Below, piece by piece: positions 28,265 to 38,496 of a stretch of DNA of 64,000 nt. The DNA is from Crocinitomicaceae bacterium (GTDB lineage Bacteria > Bacteroidota > Bacteroidia > Flavobacteriales_D > Crocinitomicaceae): the NCBI GenBank assembly GCA_030830785.1, contig JAURMI010000003.1:124001-188000 (forward strand), read 5' to 3'. The notes beneath the pieces were generated by a model. The model was not told where the DNA came from and ran no database searches. It saw nothing but the letters and a program-made list of their open reading frames with translations. Every line of letters begins with the position of its first letter. Position 1 is the first letter of the stretch. A program made the translations under genes and the position numbers.

Positions 28265-31200
28265 TTAATTAAGTTTGAATTGAATATCGAGTTTAGCAAG
28301 TTCTTTGAATAATTGACTTGATGGCTGGACTTTTACACTTCTAGAAGGTAAAGAAACTTCTATGCCATCTAGTGAATCAAAAATCGTAAAATGCAATTGA
28401 CAATTTCCAAGATTTGCATTAAAAAGATCATTTAATTGTTCTATGAACATTTCATCAAGTTGCTTTGAAGAAAATCGAAGCTTTAGCATTTTGGCACGTT
28501 TCTCTCTTAATTCCTGTAGTAACTCAATCTGACTAACTACGAATTCCGGCAATTGTCTAAACCTAGGAATTTCAATTCTACCTTTTATGGCAACAAAGGT
28601 GCCGGGCTCCATAAAATGTTTAAATTTCAAATAGCTTTCGTTAAAAAGATTGAGTTTAAAGGAATCATGATAATCCTCAATGAATAAGGTGCCAAACATA
28701 TCACCGCGTTTTGTTAATCTGTGTTCCGAATTTGTAATAATTGCAGCGATTAGTAAATCTCTTCCTAAATAAGAATTTAAGTCGTTTAACATAGCCACAG
28801 ACCCAGTACAAAAAGATTCAATTTCAACCTTAAAATCGTCTAGTGGATGACCGGAAATAAAAATTCCGACAACTTCTTTTTCTTTGTTTAATTTATAAAT
28901 TGAGGGCCACTCTTGTGTTTCGGGGTAAGATGGTGCAGGCATATTAATTCCGGTTGCTTCACCAAACATACTTTGCTGGGCCGAATTTTGTTGTTCCTGA
29001 ATACTAGCCCCGTAACGCATTGCCGATTCCAAAAATGTACGACCATTGGCATCCGTGACAAAATATTGAGCCCGGTTCACCTCTTTAAACGAGTCAAAAC
29101 TGCCGGCATATGCCAAACTTTCAAGTGCCCGTTTGTTGCATAAGCGTAAATTAATTCGTGTAGTCAGATCGAATATTGAAGAAAAATCACCATTTTTTCG
29201 TTCGTTAAGTATCGCCTCAACAGGACCACTACCAAGTCCACGTATTGCTCCTAGCCCAAAGCGTATGGCACCTTCATTGTTTACTGAGAATGTGAAACCA
29301 GATTCATTTATATCGGGACCCAATACCTCTATTTCCATCCGACGACATTCCTCCATGAAAAAAGAAACTTGCTTGATATCAGACATATTATTACTGAGTA
29401 CTGAGGCCATGTATTCTGCAGGATAATTGGCCTTTAAGTATGCCGTTTGGTATGCAATCCATGCATAACATGTCGAGTGAGATTTATTAAAAGCATAGGA
29501 GGCAAAAGCTTCCCAATCTTTCCAAATCTTTTGAAGTGTTTCCGTTGGATGCCCTTTTTCACTGGCCCTTTGAATGAAAGTCGGCTTCATCTTATCTAAG
29601 ACTTTTTTATCCTTTTTCCCCATGGCTTTACGCAGGGTATCTGCCTCACCCTTAGTAAAATCAGCCAATTTTTGCGACAAGAGCATTACTTGTTCTTGAT
29701 ATACAGTAATACCGTAAGTTTCTTTTAAATACTCTTCACAATCCTCAAGATCGTATATGATTTGTTCGTCACCATGTTTGCGCTTACAATAAGAGGGGAT
29801 GTATTCCATAGGGCCTGGACGGTAAAGCGCATTCATGGCAATTAAATCAGCAAACTCTGTTGGTCTTAAGTCTTTAAGGTGCTTTTGCATTCCTGGAGAT
29901 TCATACTGAAAAATTCCAACGGTTTCTCCTTTTTGAAAAAGCGCGTAAGTTGTCGCATCGTCAATAGGAAATGCATCAGGATCGAGTTCAATACCCCGAT
30001 TATCTTGTACCAATTTTACTGCATCTTTAATTAGCGTGAGGGTTTTAAGTCCTAAAAAATCCATTTTTAGTAAACCCGCTTGTTCAGCCACTGCGTTATC
30101 ATATTGGGTACAAACCATTTCGGAATCCTTTGCCGTAGCAACTGGAACAAAATTTGTCAAGTCATCAGGAGTGATTATAACACCACAAGCATGAATTCCT
30201 GTATTGCGAACAGAACCTTCTATTTCTTTTGCTTTTTGCAATACACTGGCCTGCAAATCTCTACCATTGAAAATCCGACGTAATTCTTTAGCATTACTTA
30301 TTGCTTCTTGGTTTCGTAATTTATCAATAAGTTCTGGCTCAGGCCAATTAAAAAGATTATTCAAGGATAAATCAGGGACTAATTTTGCCAAACGATCTGC
30401 CTCTGGCAAAGGCAAGTTCATTACACGAGCAGTATCCCTTATAGCCGACTTGGCAGCCATGGTTCCATAGGTAATAATTTGTGCCACTTGATTAGCACCG
30501 TATTTATTAATTACATATTCGATAACACGGCCTCTTCCTTCGTCATCAAAATCGATATCTATATCTGGCATGGAGATACGATCAGGATTCAAAAAACGCT
30601 CAAAGAGTAAATCATATTTAATAGGGTCAACATTAGTAATTCCAGTACAATATGCGACGACCGAACCAGCTGCTGAACCCCTACCCGGGCCAACCCAAAC
30701 GCCCATCTGTCGTGCTGCATTGCAAAAATCCTGTACAATCAAAAAATATCCTGGATAACCTGTTTTTTCAATTGTCGTAAGTTCAAACTCAATACGTTCC
30801 TTGATTTCTTCAGTAAGGAGGTCATATCGCTTTTTGCATCCCTCGTATGTTAAATGCCTTAAAAAAGCATTTTCACCTCGCTTACCACCATCTAGGGCAT
30901 CTTGCTCATCAATAAATTCCTTTGGAATTTCAAAGGCTGGCAACAAAACTTCACGATTCAAAGCATAATGCTCACACTTTGAAATAATTTGCCCAACCGA
31001 TAAAATTGCCTGAGGCAAATCTTCGAATAGTTTAATCATTTCCTCGGAGCTTTTCATATAATATGAATCGTTTTCAAGACCGTACCTAAATCCTCGTCCA
31101 CGCCCTTTGGGTGTCTCGACTAGTTCATTATCCTTTACACAAAGTAAAATATCTTGGGCAAGAGCATCAGACTTTTCAATATAATACGTGTTGTTTGTTG

Positions 31201-32620
31201 CAACGAGTTGAATTCCATGTTTTTGACTCAACTCAACGAGCATGGGATTAAGCGTTTCTTCTTCTTCAAGCCCATGCCGACCAATTTCTAAATAAAAATC
31301 ATCTCCACATTGTTGTTTCCACCAAAGGGTGGCATCTTCCGCTTGCTTTTGGCCAACGCTTAAAAGTAAACTTGGTATTTCTCCTTGTAAATTTCCACTC
31401 AGCACAATGAGGTCATCCTTGAAAGAGCAAAATACTTCTTTATCAATGCGAGGTACATAATACATACCTTGAGTGTAGGCAATAGAGGCAAGCTTTATTA
31501 AATTTTGGTAACCCTTTTTATTTTTAGCTAAACAAACAATTTTATAGCCATTGTCTTGACTTTTTTTATCTAAATGATTTTGGCAGACATTGAATTCACA
31601 TCCTATGATTGGTAAGATTTCTTTTTGGTCGAAAGTTTCGCCTTTTTTAATTGCTTCCGCTCTTGCAGCCTTTATTTTGGCATTATGAGCAGCGGCTTGT
31701 TTTTCGAATTGAAATGCTGCCATCATGTTCCCTGTGTCGGTAAGCGCAACAGCAGGTTGTCCTAAATCAATCGCTTTTTTAATTAAACCTTCAACTTGAG
31801 CTGTAGATTGCAGAATAGAATATTGTGTGTGGTTATGCAAATGAGCAAAAACAATATCCTTGTCCTCAATACTTAATCTTTCAGTAGCTCCTGGGTTTTT
31901 ATCTTGCTGGGGCTTACTGGCTTTTCGAATTTTTTCGCTTTCGGCTTTTAAATTCACGTGTTTAAGACCAATTTTTTGAATTGGATGCGGATTCAAAGTG
32001 CGATAAGATTCAAAATAACCTGGCTCCTGTAGAATTTCTTCCAAAGAGTAATGTTCTTGTCGGAGCAGTTCTAAAAAACATCTGGCGGTCGATTCTACAT
32101 CCGCTGTAGCGTTGTGCGCCTCATCAAATTTTTCGCCAAAGAGAAACTCATGAATTTCAGTGAGCGTCGGCAACTTATATTTCCCTCCCCTTCCACCCGG
32201 TAATTTACAGAGTTGCGCACTTTTTTCAGTACATGTATCTAAAACAGGTTTTGTCAGTGGCATGTCATGGCCAAGTCGAATAAATTCGCTACCCAAGACA
32301 TTGATATCAAATTGCAAGTTATGGCCAACTATAAAATTGGCTTTAAAAAGATCTTTTACAAAATGCTCGAGTACATTTTGTATAGGGATACCATTAGAAT
32401 TTGCCAATTCGGTAGAAATTCCATGCACGCGTTCAGATTCAAATGGAATATTAAAACCATCTGGCCGAATAATAAAATCTTTTTGAGAAATAAGCTCACC
32501 TGCCTCATCATGAAGCTGCCAGGCCAGTTGCACAACACGTGGCCAATTGTCCAAATCACTTATTGGCGCATTGTAATTTCGCGGTAATCCAGTGGTTTCT
32601 GTATCAAAAATGAGGTACAT
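28265..32620 (-). CDS. dnaE: DNA polymerase III alpha subunit with N-terminal DEDDh exonuclease domain
   Basis: N-terminal IFDTETTGLP..HNLQFDINVLG..HNATADVEST (DEDDh exonuclease), PHP HLHNHTQYSIL, polymerase GPGRGSAAGSVVAYCTGIT and PDIDIDFDDEGR, C-terminal OB region. Confidence 0.97.
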   Translation of the reverse strand: MYLIFDTETTGLPRNYNAPISDLDNWPRVVQLAWQLHDEAGELISQKDFIIRPDGFNIPFESERVHGISTELANSNGIPIQNVLEHFVKDLFKANFIVGHNLQFDINVLGSEFIRLGHDMPLTKPVLDTCTEKSAQLCKLPGGRGGKYKLPTLTEIHEFLFGEKFDEAHNATADVESTARCFLELLRQEHYSLEEILQEPGYFESYRTLNPHPIQKIGLKHVNLKAESEKIRKASKPQQDKNPGATERLSIEDKDIVFAHLHNHTQYSILQSTAQVEGLIKKAIDLGQPAVALTDTGNMMAAFQFEKQAAAHNAKIKAARAEAIKKGETFDQKEILPIIGCEFNVCQNHLDKKSQDNGYKIVCLAKNKKGYQNLIKLASIAYTQGMYYVPRIDKEVFCSFKDDLIVLSGNLQGEIPSLLLSVGQKQAEDATLWWKQQCGDDFYLEIGRHGLEEEETLNPMLVELSQKHGIQLVATNNTYYIEKSDALAQDILLCVKDNELVETPKGRGRGFRYGLENDSYYMKSSEEMIKLFEDLPQAILSVGQIISKCEHYALNREVLLPAFEIPKEFIDEQDALDGGKRGENAFLRHLTYEGCKKRYDLLTEEIKERIEFELTTIEKTGYPGYFLIVQDFCNAARQMGVWVGPGRGSAAGSVVAYCTGITNVDPIKYDLLFERFLNPDRISMPDIDIDFDDEGRGRVIEYVINKYGANQVAQIITYGTMAAKSAIRDTARVMNLPLPEADRLAKLVPDLSLNNLFNWPEPELIDKLRNQEAISNAKELRRIFNGRDLQASVLQKAKEIEGSVRNTGIHACGVIITPDDLTNFVPVATAKDSEMVCTQYDNAVAEQAGLLKMDFLGLKTLTLIKDAVKLVQDNRGIELDPDAFPIDDATTYALFQKGETVGIFQYESPGMQKHLKDLRPTEFADLIAMNALYRPGPMEYIPSYCKRKHGDEQIIYDLEDCEEYLKETYGITVYQEQVMLLSQKLADFTKGEADTLRKAMGKKDKKVLDKMKPTFIQRASEKGHPTETLQKIWKDWEAFASYAFNKSHSTCYAWIAYQTAYLKANYPAEYMASVLSNNMSDIKQVSFFMEECRRMEIEVLGPDINESGFTFSVNNEGAIRFGLGAIRGLGSGPVEAILNERKNGDFSSIFDLTTRINLRLCNKRALESLAYAGSFDSFKEVNRAQYFVTDANGRTFLESAMRYGASIQEQQNSAQQSMFGEATGINMPAPSYPETQEWPSIYKLNKEKEVVGIFISGHPLDDFKVEIESFCTGSVAMLNDLNSYLGRDLLIAAIITNSEHRLTKRGDMFGTLFIEDYHDSFKLNLFNESYLKFKHFMEPGTFVAIKGRIEIPRFRQLPEFVVSQIELLQELREKRAKMLKLRFSSKQLDEMFIEQLNDLFNANLGNCQLHFTIFDSLDGIEVSLPSRSVKVQPSSQLFKELAKLDIQFKLN

Positions 32621-32688
32621 GAGGACAATTAAATGGGAACCTTAAATTTAATGATTCTAATGCCGCACAGTTTAATTGTTGAAAACTA

Positions 32689-33537
32689 TTATATGGCTTG
32701 TTCCCAATGAGAATTCAGTAACACAAGCAATTTTCTTGCAATGTTGTTTTGATAGCGTTTTGTCCTATACCCTCCAACCCAATTAATTCCACGAATGGCA
32801 TTGGTTAAAATAATTTCATCTGCTGCCAATAAATGCTGTGGTAGCAATGCACTCTCATAAACTTTAATTCCATTAGCGAGTGCCAAATTGATGATCTGCA
32901 TGCGCATTGTACCGGCCAAACAACCTTCTTCGAGCCCTGGTGTGTATAAAACGCCATTGCTAATAATAAATACATTGCAAGATGATGATTCCAATATTTG
33001 GCCACGAGCGTCGGTGATTAAAAAGTCATCGAGTCCTTTTTGTTTGGCTGCTAGAGCCGCCATAATGTATGGAAGGCCCATTTTTGTTTTATAATTGGAA
33101 AGCGGATTCTTTTGCAATTTGATATCTTGATAGATGTCTATTTCTAGGCCGCGAGCGTTCAATTCAAAATAATTTACTTCATAAGGATAAACCTCAATAT
33201 AGAATAGAGCTTCATTTGCATCTGGTAAATAAGATCCACCACTTATTCGATCCAAAGAAAGCCTACAGCGCCCACCTTGATCGATGGCGGATTTTTCACA
33301 AAGTTCACAAATCTTGGATTCAAAAAAATCTACAGTATAATTAATCGATGGGCGCATGTGGATGGCACGTGCGCCAGCTAAAAGTCTAGTGACATGATTT
33401 TCCAAATTAAGCGGCTTGCCGTTTATAATTCGTATACTCTCAAATACGCCATCACCATATAAATGCGCCCGATTCCCTGCCCAAATCGTTGGCGTTTCAC
33501 TTGAGAGTACAGTACCATTATTGTTTACAAATAGCAT
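32689..33537 (-). CDS. Class IV aminotransferase (4-amino-4-deoxychorismate lyase / branched-chain aminotransferase-like)
   Basis: YGDGVFESIRIINGKPLNLENHVTRL, SNYKTKMGLPYIMAA and ILESSSCNVFII. Confidence 0.85.
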   Translation of the reverse strand: MLFVNNNGTVLSSETPTIWAGNRAHLYGDGVFESIRIINGKPLNLENHVTRLLAGARAIHMRPSINYTVDFFESKICELCEKSAIDQGGRCRLSLDRISGGSYLPDANEALFYIEVYPYEVNYFELNARGLEIDIYQDIKLQKNPLSNYKTKMGLPYIMAALAAKQKGLDDFLITDARGQILESSSCNVFIISNGVLYTPGLEEGCLAGTMRMQIINLALANGIKVYESALLPQHLLAADEIILTNAIRGINWVGGYRTKRYQNNIARKLLVLLNSHWEQAI

Positions 33538-33548
33538 AGTCTTGGCGC

Positions 33549-34157
33549 TTACCTGTCTAACAAAGATGCAAAATATTGCGCATATCCGGGAAGGAAAAAT
33601 AATACAAATAAAATTCCGAAAATTGCACCTGCGATATGAGCATCGTGAGCAATACCAGTATTTCCTTTTCTAAATGCATAGTATTCTATTAACAAATACA
33701 TAGGTCCAAAAATATAAGCAGGGATAGCAATAGGAATAAACATAAGCATTAGCCCTTGAGTAGGATGGGCAGTAACAAAAGCAAAAAGTACTGCTGAAAC
33801 CGCACCTGAAGCACCTAAACTTCGATAGCTAGAATTATCTTGATGTCGGTAAAACGAGTAGAACGTTGCAAACAAACCACCCATAAGATAAAGAACTAAA
33901 AAATAATATATGCCCTTGAAGGGCCCAAATATTTGTTCAAATTCTCCAAAAATATAGTCGCCAATGAAATAAAGTGTAAGCATGTTAAAAATCAAATGAG
34001 ACCAGTCTAAATGAATAAAAATATGTGTCAAAAAGCGATACCACTCACCATGATGCTTTGCCAAAAAAGGGCTAAAGGTCATTCTATCAAGCCAATGAGG
34101 CGCTTGAAAACCTTGCCAAGAAACGATAACTGTTATGAGAATGAGCGCTAAAACCAT
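33549..34157 (-). CDS. Rhomboid family intramembrane serine protease
   Basis: HIFIHLDWSHLIFNM, GASGAVSAVLF (GxSG nucleophile) and AHDAHIAGAIFG (catalytic His). Confidence 0.9.
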   Translation of the reverse strand: MVLALILITVIVSWQGFQAPHWLDRMTFSPFLAKHHGEWYRFLTHIFIHLDWSHLIFNMLTLYFIGDYIFGEFEQIFGPFKGIYYFLVLYLMGGLFATFYSFYRHQDNSSYRSLGASGAVSAVLFAFVTAHPTQGLMLMFIPIAIPAYIFGPMYLLIEYYAFRKGNTGIAHDAHIAGAIFGILFVLFFLPGYAQYFASLLDR

Positions 34158-34202
34158 TTAAAATTGCTTCATATTGACTATATTCAACGAAAATAATTAA
34201 TA

Positions 34203-35786
34203 ATGGTATTGAAAACTCAGTATGTAGTATTGTGGTGTGTATTGTTAACTTTTTTTTATGGTTGCCAACTCAAAGGCAAGGATAAAAAAGTAGACTTTCT
34301 CGACAATCCAGAATTGAGTACGCAAAGAAAAATTGCATTGTTACTGCACAGAGGCCACCCCAAACTGCCCATCACATATGATGACCGAATGAAATTATAT
34401 AAATATTATAAAACAACTGATTTCAAACCGTTTTTTATAGATTCATCCCAGGTAGAAGTTCATCAAAATTGGTCAAAAACGATTGAAAAATCAGAATACT
34501 TCGGCATACCCAATAACAGAATTAAATACAACAAAAACAGCCATCATATTATTGAAGAAATTATGCTTACCTATCAGATTGGGGCCATGATTCATGATTT
34601 AGATCATGGTTTTATACGATTGGATACAGCGCTTTACAAAACCCCTATTTGGGAGAAAATACCACAAAATTGGCTAACTGCAAATGCCAATTCAGATTCA
34701 CTATTTTTAAGTAGAGGGCCGCTAGATACAAATTACCGTTATTTTTCGTCACACCTTTATCATTACCGTGATACTGTACGTCTAGATACCCTTACTTATA
34801 AGGTAACAGATGAAAAAAAGGATAAAAAGCGTGCATGGAAAGAAGTTAAATTGGCTTTAAATGGATTGGGACTAATAAATGCCGCGACAGACAGTACAAA
34901 TATTCGTCTGGCATTGAAAAACTATCAGCGTTCAAAAGGTTTAAATCCGGACGGAAAAATAGGGCCAAGTACAATTTTGGCTTTTGCGACCTCAAAACGC
35001 ATTAGTTTTGATCTGGCCATGCTTGAACTCGACAGGTTAAGACAAAAAGAAGAATTGCCTGCAACATTTGTTCAAGTGAACATTCCCTCATTCACATTAA
35101 AGTATATAAATGACAATAAATTATGTGCAACACATCGCGTAATTGTTGGCAAAGTAAATCATCAAACCCCAACCTTAAAATCAAAAATTACTCACATAAT
35201 TAGCTTACCATATTGGAAAGTGCCGAGTTCTATTGCAAAGCATGAAATATTACCAGCACTAAAAAGAAATCCAAACTATTTGGCTAACCAGAATATGAGA
35301 ATTTTCAAATCCAAAGACCAAGAGGTAGATCCGTCAAGTGTCAATTGGAAGAATATTAAAACCAATACCTTCCCATATCAAGTGATTCAAGATCCTGGTC
35401 AAAAAAATAGTCTAGGGCTTGTAAAATTTGTATTTAGTAACAATTTCTCAGTTTATATACACGATACCCCAAGCCGCTCTTTATTTAATCAACAATTCCG
35501 TAGTTTCTCTCATGGTTGTATGCGTGCAGATAAACCAATAGACTTGGCCAAAACCATTTTAGAGTTAGATAAAGTGGGCAATAGAAAAAATCGAGTCGAT
35601 CCCGATTCATTGCAAGTTTTATTAGATGAAGAGGTACATCAACAGATTAGTTTGCAACGTGCTATTCCAGTTTTTGTCACGTATCGATCAGTTATTTGCG
35701 ATCAGAATGGACTATATTTTTATTTAGACCTTTATGAGAAAGAAGCTGCCTATCTAAAGTTATTAGGATCTAGAAATAATGGCTAA
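34203..35786 (+). CDS. L,D-transpeptidase (YkuD domain) with peptidoglycan-binding domain
   Basis: LKNYQRSKGLNPDGKIGPSTILAF PG-binding motif; HDTPSRSLF...SHGCMRADKPIDLA catalytic motif. Confidence 0.92.
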   Translation: MVLKTQYVVLWCVLLTFFYGCQLKGKDKKVDFLDNPELSTQRKIALLLHRGHPKLPITYDDRMKLYKYYKTTDFKPFFIDSSQVEVHQNWSKTIEKSEYFGIPNNRIKYNKNSHHIIEEIMLTYQIGAMIHDLDHGFIRLDTALYKTPIWEKIPQNWLTANANSDSLFLSRGPLDTNYRYFSSHLYHYRDTVRLDTLTYKVTDEKKDKKRAWKEVKLALNGLGLINAATDSTNIRLALKNYQRSKGLNPDGKIGPSTILAFATSKRISFDLAMLELDRLRQKEELPATFVQVNIPSFTLKYINDNKLCATHRVIVGKVNHQTPTLKSKITHIISLPYWKVPSSIAKHEILPALKRNPNYLANQNMRIFKSKDQEVDPSSVNWKNIKTNTFPYQVIQDPGQKNSLGLVKFVFSNNFSVYIHDTPSRSLFNQQFRSFSHGCMRADKPIDLAKTILELDKVGNRKNRVDPDSLQVLLDEEVHQQISLQRAIPVFVTYRSVICDQNGLYFYLDLYEKEAAYLKLLGSRNNG

Positions 35787-35806
35787 TTTTGTTCTAAAAT
35801 TAAACC

Positions 35807-36451
35807 ATGCTCATTTCCCCATCGGTACTTTCGTGTGACTTTTCTAATATAGAACGCGATACACTTATGTTGCACAACTCTAAAGCAGATTGGTTGCACA
35901 TTGACATAATGGATGGTGTTTTTGTTCCAAATATTTCTTTCGGGTTCCCTGTTTTAGAAGCCATTCATCGACATACTGATAAGACCTTAGATGTACACCT
36001 AATGATTGCCAATGCAGATCTTTATTTAGACGCATTTCAAAAAGCAGGGGCCAATATATTAACTGTTCATTATGAAGCATGTACACATTTGCATCGAACA
36101 GTACGCCGAATTCAAGAACTGGGAATGAAAGCCGGTGTAGCTTTAAATCCGCACACACCCATTGAAGTATTGTCCGAAATAGGCCATCTATTGGATCTTG
36201 TGCTTGTTATGAGCGTCAACCCTGGTTTTGGTGGGCAACGGTTTATTTCCAATACCGATAATAAAGTTTCTCGATTGCGCGAAATGCGCGAAAAGATGGG
36301 TGCCAATTTTTTAATCGAAGTAGATGGTGGTGTAAATCTCGAGAATGCAAAAATGCTAAGTACGGCAGGTGCTGATGTACTTGTCGCGGGAAGCTTTGTT
36401 TTTAATTCTGCCAACCCTACAGACACCATTGCCGCATTAAAAGCAATTTAA
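35807..36451 (+). CDS. rpe: Ribulose-phosphate 3-epimerase
   Basis: SPSVLSCDFSNI, WLHIDIMDGVFVPNISFG, MSVNPGFGGQRFI and VDGGVNLENA. Confidence 0.96.
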   Translation: MLISPSVLSCDFSNIERDTLMLHNSKADWLHIDIMDGVFVPNISFGFPVLEAIHRHTDKTLDVHLMIANADLYLDAFQKAGANILTVHYEACTHLHRTVRRIQELGMKAGVALNPHTPIEVLSEIGHLLDLVLVMSVNPGFGGQRFISNTDNKVSRLREMREKMGANFLIEVDGGVNLENAKMLSTAGADVLVAGSFVFNSANPTDTIAALKAI

Positions 36452-36488
36452 AACGTAACCTACTCCCAATTAAAACGTTTATTTTATT

Positions 36489-37538
36489 ATGAGGTACTCC
36501 CTTATTTTATTGATTTTGTTGGTCATTTTGCCTACTTATAGTTTTGCACAAAGTCTTGGTGACAAAGAAAAAATTGCTGTCAATAAACTCATGGAATTGC
36601 GAAGTGCCAAAAATGAGGGCGAAATTAAAAAATTGCATGCCGATTTCAAATTAGCCATTTCAGATTTAGTTCGCAGCAAAGGCTTTTTTGATTATTCACT
36701 AAACGAGCTCAAAATTGCCGATATAAAAAGTGCCGATAAAACAGTGCGACTACTTACATGGAATGTTGAATTAACAGACTTGTCAAATACCTATGGTGGT
36801 TTTGTTTTGCGCAGAGAAGAAGGCAAAGATCGCGTTTCCACTTTTGAGTTAAATGATGTGCTTGATCCTTATAATTCCAAGCCTGAAAATGTAATTGACT
36901 ATAAAAATTGGTACGGAGCAATTTATTACAAGATCATTGATTTCGCTTATGAAGGGAAAGTTCAGTACTTACTTTTTGGATTTGATGCGGGTACAACAAT
37001 GAGTAACTATAAAATTTTAGATGTCCTCAGTTTTACTAGCCAAAATGCAAAATTTGGCAGCCCAGTATTTAGAGATGCAGACAAAGTGAAGAAACGCGTT
37101 GTCTTTGAGTATGCAAACATGGCAAGTATGTCATTGGAGTTTGAACCAAAACGCGCCAGAATTGTGTTCGATCATTTATCTCCAGAATCATCGGCACTTG
37201 AAGGACTTGCTTCTTATTATTTTCCCGATATGTCTTATGATGCTTACGTTTATGATTTTGATCGAGAGATTTGGCAGTTACAATCCGATGTAATTGCTAC
37301 TAATCCAGAGGATGTTGGAGAAAGATATTTTTATGCACTCAATAAAAAAACAGGGAAAATCGAGAAGAACAGAATGCGTTCTGATTGGGTAAATCCCACT
37401 GACCAACAGAATTTAGCAAATGGTGGACATACTGCAGCACTACCGGAACCAGAAATAAATTCAGATTTGAAATCAAACAAAAAGAGGCTTTTCAGGTGGA
37501 AGCTATTTCGAAAACCTGTGAATCCTGAATCTTATTAA
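36489..37538 (+). CDS. Hypothetical secreted protein
   Basis: Signal peptide (LILLILLVILPTYSFAQ); no family recognised. Confidence 0.6.
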   Translation: MRYSLILLILLVILPTYSFAQSLGDKEKIAVNKLMELRSAKNEGEIKKLHADFKLAISDLVRSKGFFDYSLNELKIADIKSADKTVRLLTWNVELTDLSNTYGGFVLRREEGKDRVSTFELNDVLDPYNSKPENVIDYKNWYGAIYYKIIDFAYEGKVQYLLFGFDAGTTMSNYKILDVLSFTSQNAKFGSPVFRDADKVKKRVVFEYANMASMSLEFEPKRARIVFDHLSPESSALEGLASYYFPDMSYDAYVYDFDREIWQLQSDVIATNPEDVGERYFYALNKKTGKIEKNRMRSDWVNPTDQQNLANGGHTAALPEPEINSDLKSNKKRLFRWKLFRKPVNPESY

Positions 37539-37547
37539 GTCTTTAAT

Positions 37548-38399
37548 ATGCAACTTGGTAAAATTAATTCATTAGAAATAAAACGCTTTGCTCCTCCTGG
37601 TGCATACTTAGTTGACCAACAAGAAAATGAAGTTTTATTACCAAAAAAATACCTGACAGAAGATTTAAACGAAGGATCAATTGTAGAGGTTTTTATCATG
37701 AAAGACTCCGCTGAGCGATTGGTTGCTATAAAGCAAATACCTTATTTACTTTTAGGTGAATGCGCTTATATGACAGTAGTTGAAATCAATCCATATGGTG
37801 CATTTGTAGATTGGGGGCTTGATAAAGACTTATTTGTACCATTTGCCGAACAACGGCAGAAACTTGAAGTGGGTGAAAAACATCTATTTGCATTGCTGTA
37901 TGATTATGATACTGACCGTTTGTACGGAACCATGAAGCTTAGAAAAATCCTTTCGCCCTGCACAGATCAAAGCCTAAGTGGTAAAGAGGTTCAAATTTTG
38001 GTTGGGGATTTAGCAAAATTAGGCCGTAATGTGATTGTCAATATGCTATATGAAGGGCTTATTTACAATGACCATCTCATTCAAACACTAACCACTGGGC
38101 AACAATTAACAGGATATGTTTCTAAGGTTAGAACCGATGGAAAACTAGATATTCGTCTTGAAATTCCAAATGATGCCCGATACGATGCTGCCGAAAAAAA
38201 GATATTAAATATTTTAGCGGAGAATAATGGATTCATAGCCTTGACCGATAAAAGCCAACCAGAGCAAGTTAGAGAAATGCTAGGAATTAGTAAAAAAACA
38301 TTCAAGCAAGCCTTAGGAAAATTATACAAATACCGTAGAATAGCAATAGACACCAACGGAATTCGCAGTTTAAACAACGATAGAAAACCAAATGATTAG
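37548..38399 (+). CDS. S1-type RNA-binding protein, CvfB/YitL-like
   Basis: MQLGKINSLEIKRFAPPGAYL, YGAFVDWGLDKDLFVPF repeated S1-like segments and C-terminal winged helix-like ISKKTFKQALGKLYKYRRIAID. Confidence 0.88.
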   Translation: MQLGKINSLEIKRFAPPGAYLVDQQENEVLLPKKYLTEDLNEGSIVEVFIMKDSAERLVAIKQIPYLLLGECAYMTVVEINPYGAFVDWGLDKDLFVPFAEQRQKLEVGEKHLFALLYDYDTDRLYGTMKLRKILSPCTDQSLSGKEVQILVGDLAKLGRNVIVNMLYEGLIYNDHLIQTLTTGQQLTGYVSKVRTDGKLDIRLEIPNDARYDAAEKKILNILAENNGFIALTDKSQPEQVREMLGISKKTFKQALGKLYKYRRIAIDTNGIRSLNNDRKPND

Positions 38400-38496
38400 A
38401 ATTTTCATTTTCTAAATTTTAATATCAAAAGCCTAAAGGAGCTGCTTGATATTTGTTAGCTACCTATTGCTAGTACATATTCACTAAATTTGTCAA

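Noticed and set aside
29133-32587. Many plus-strand ORFs of 60-108 aa opposite dnaE (for example 29133..29426, 30204..30470, 32160..32486)
   Set aside because: They lie antisense to a clearly coding gene, have low-complexity composition, no recognisable domain, and fit shadow ORFs.
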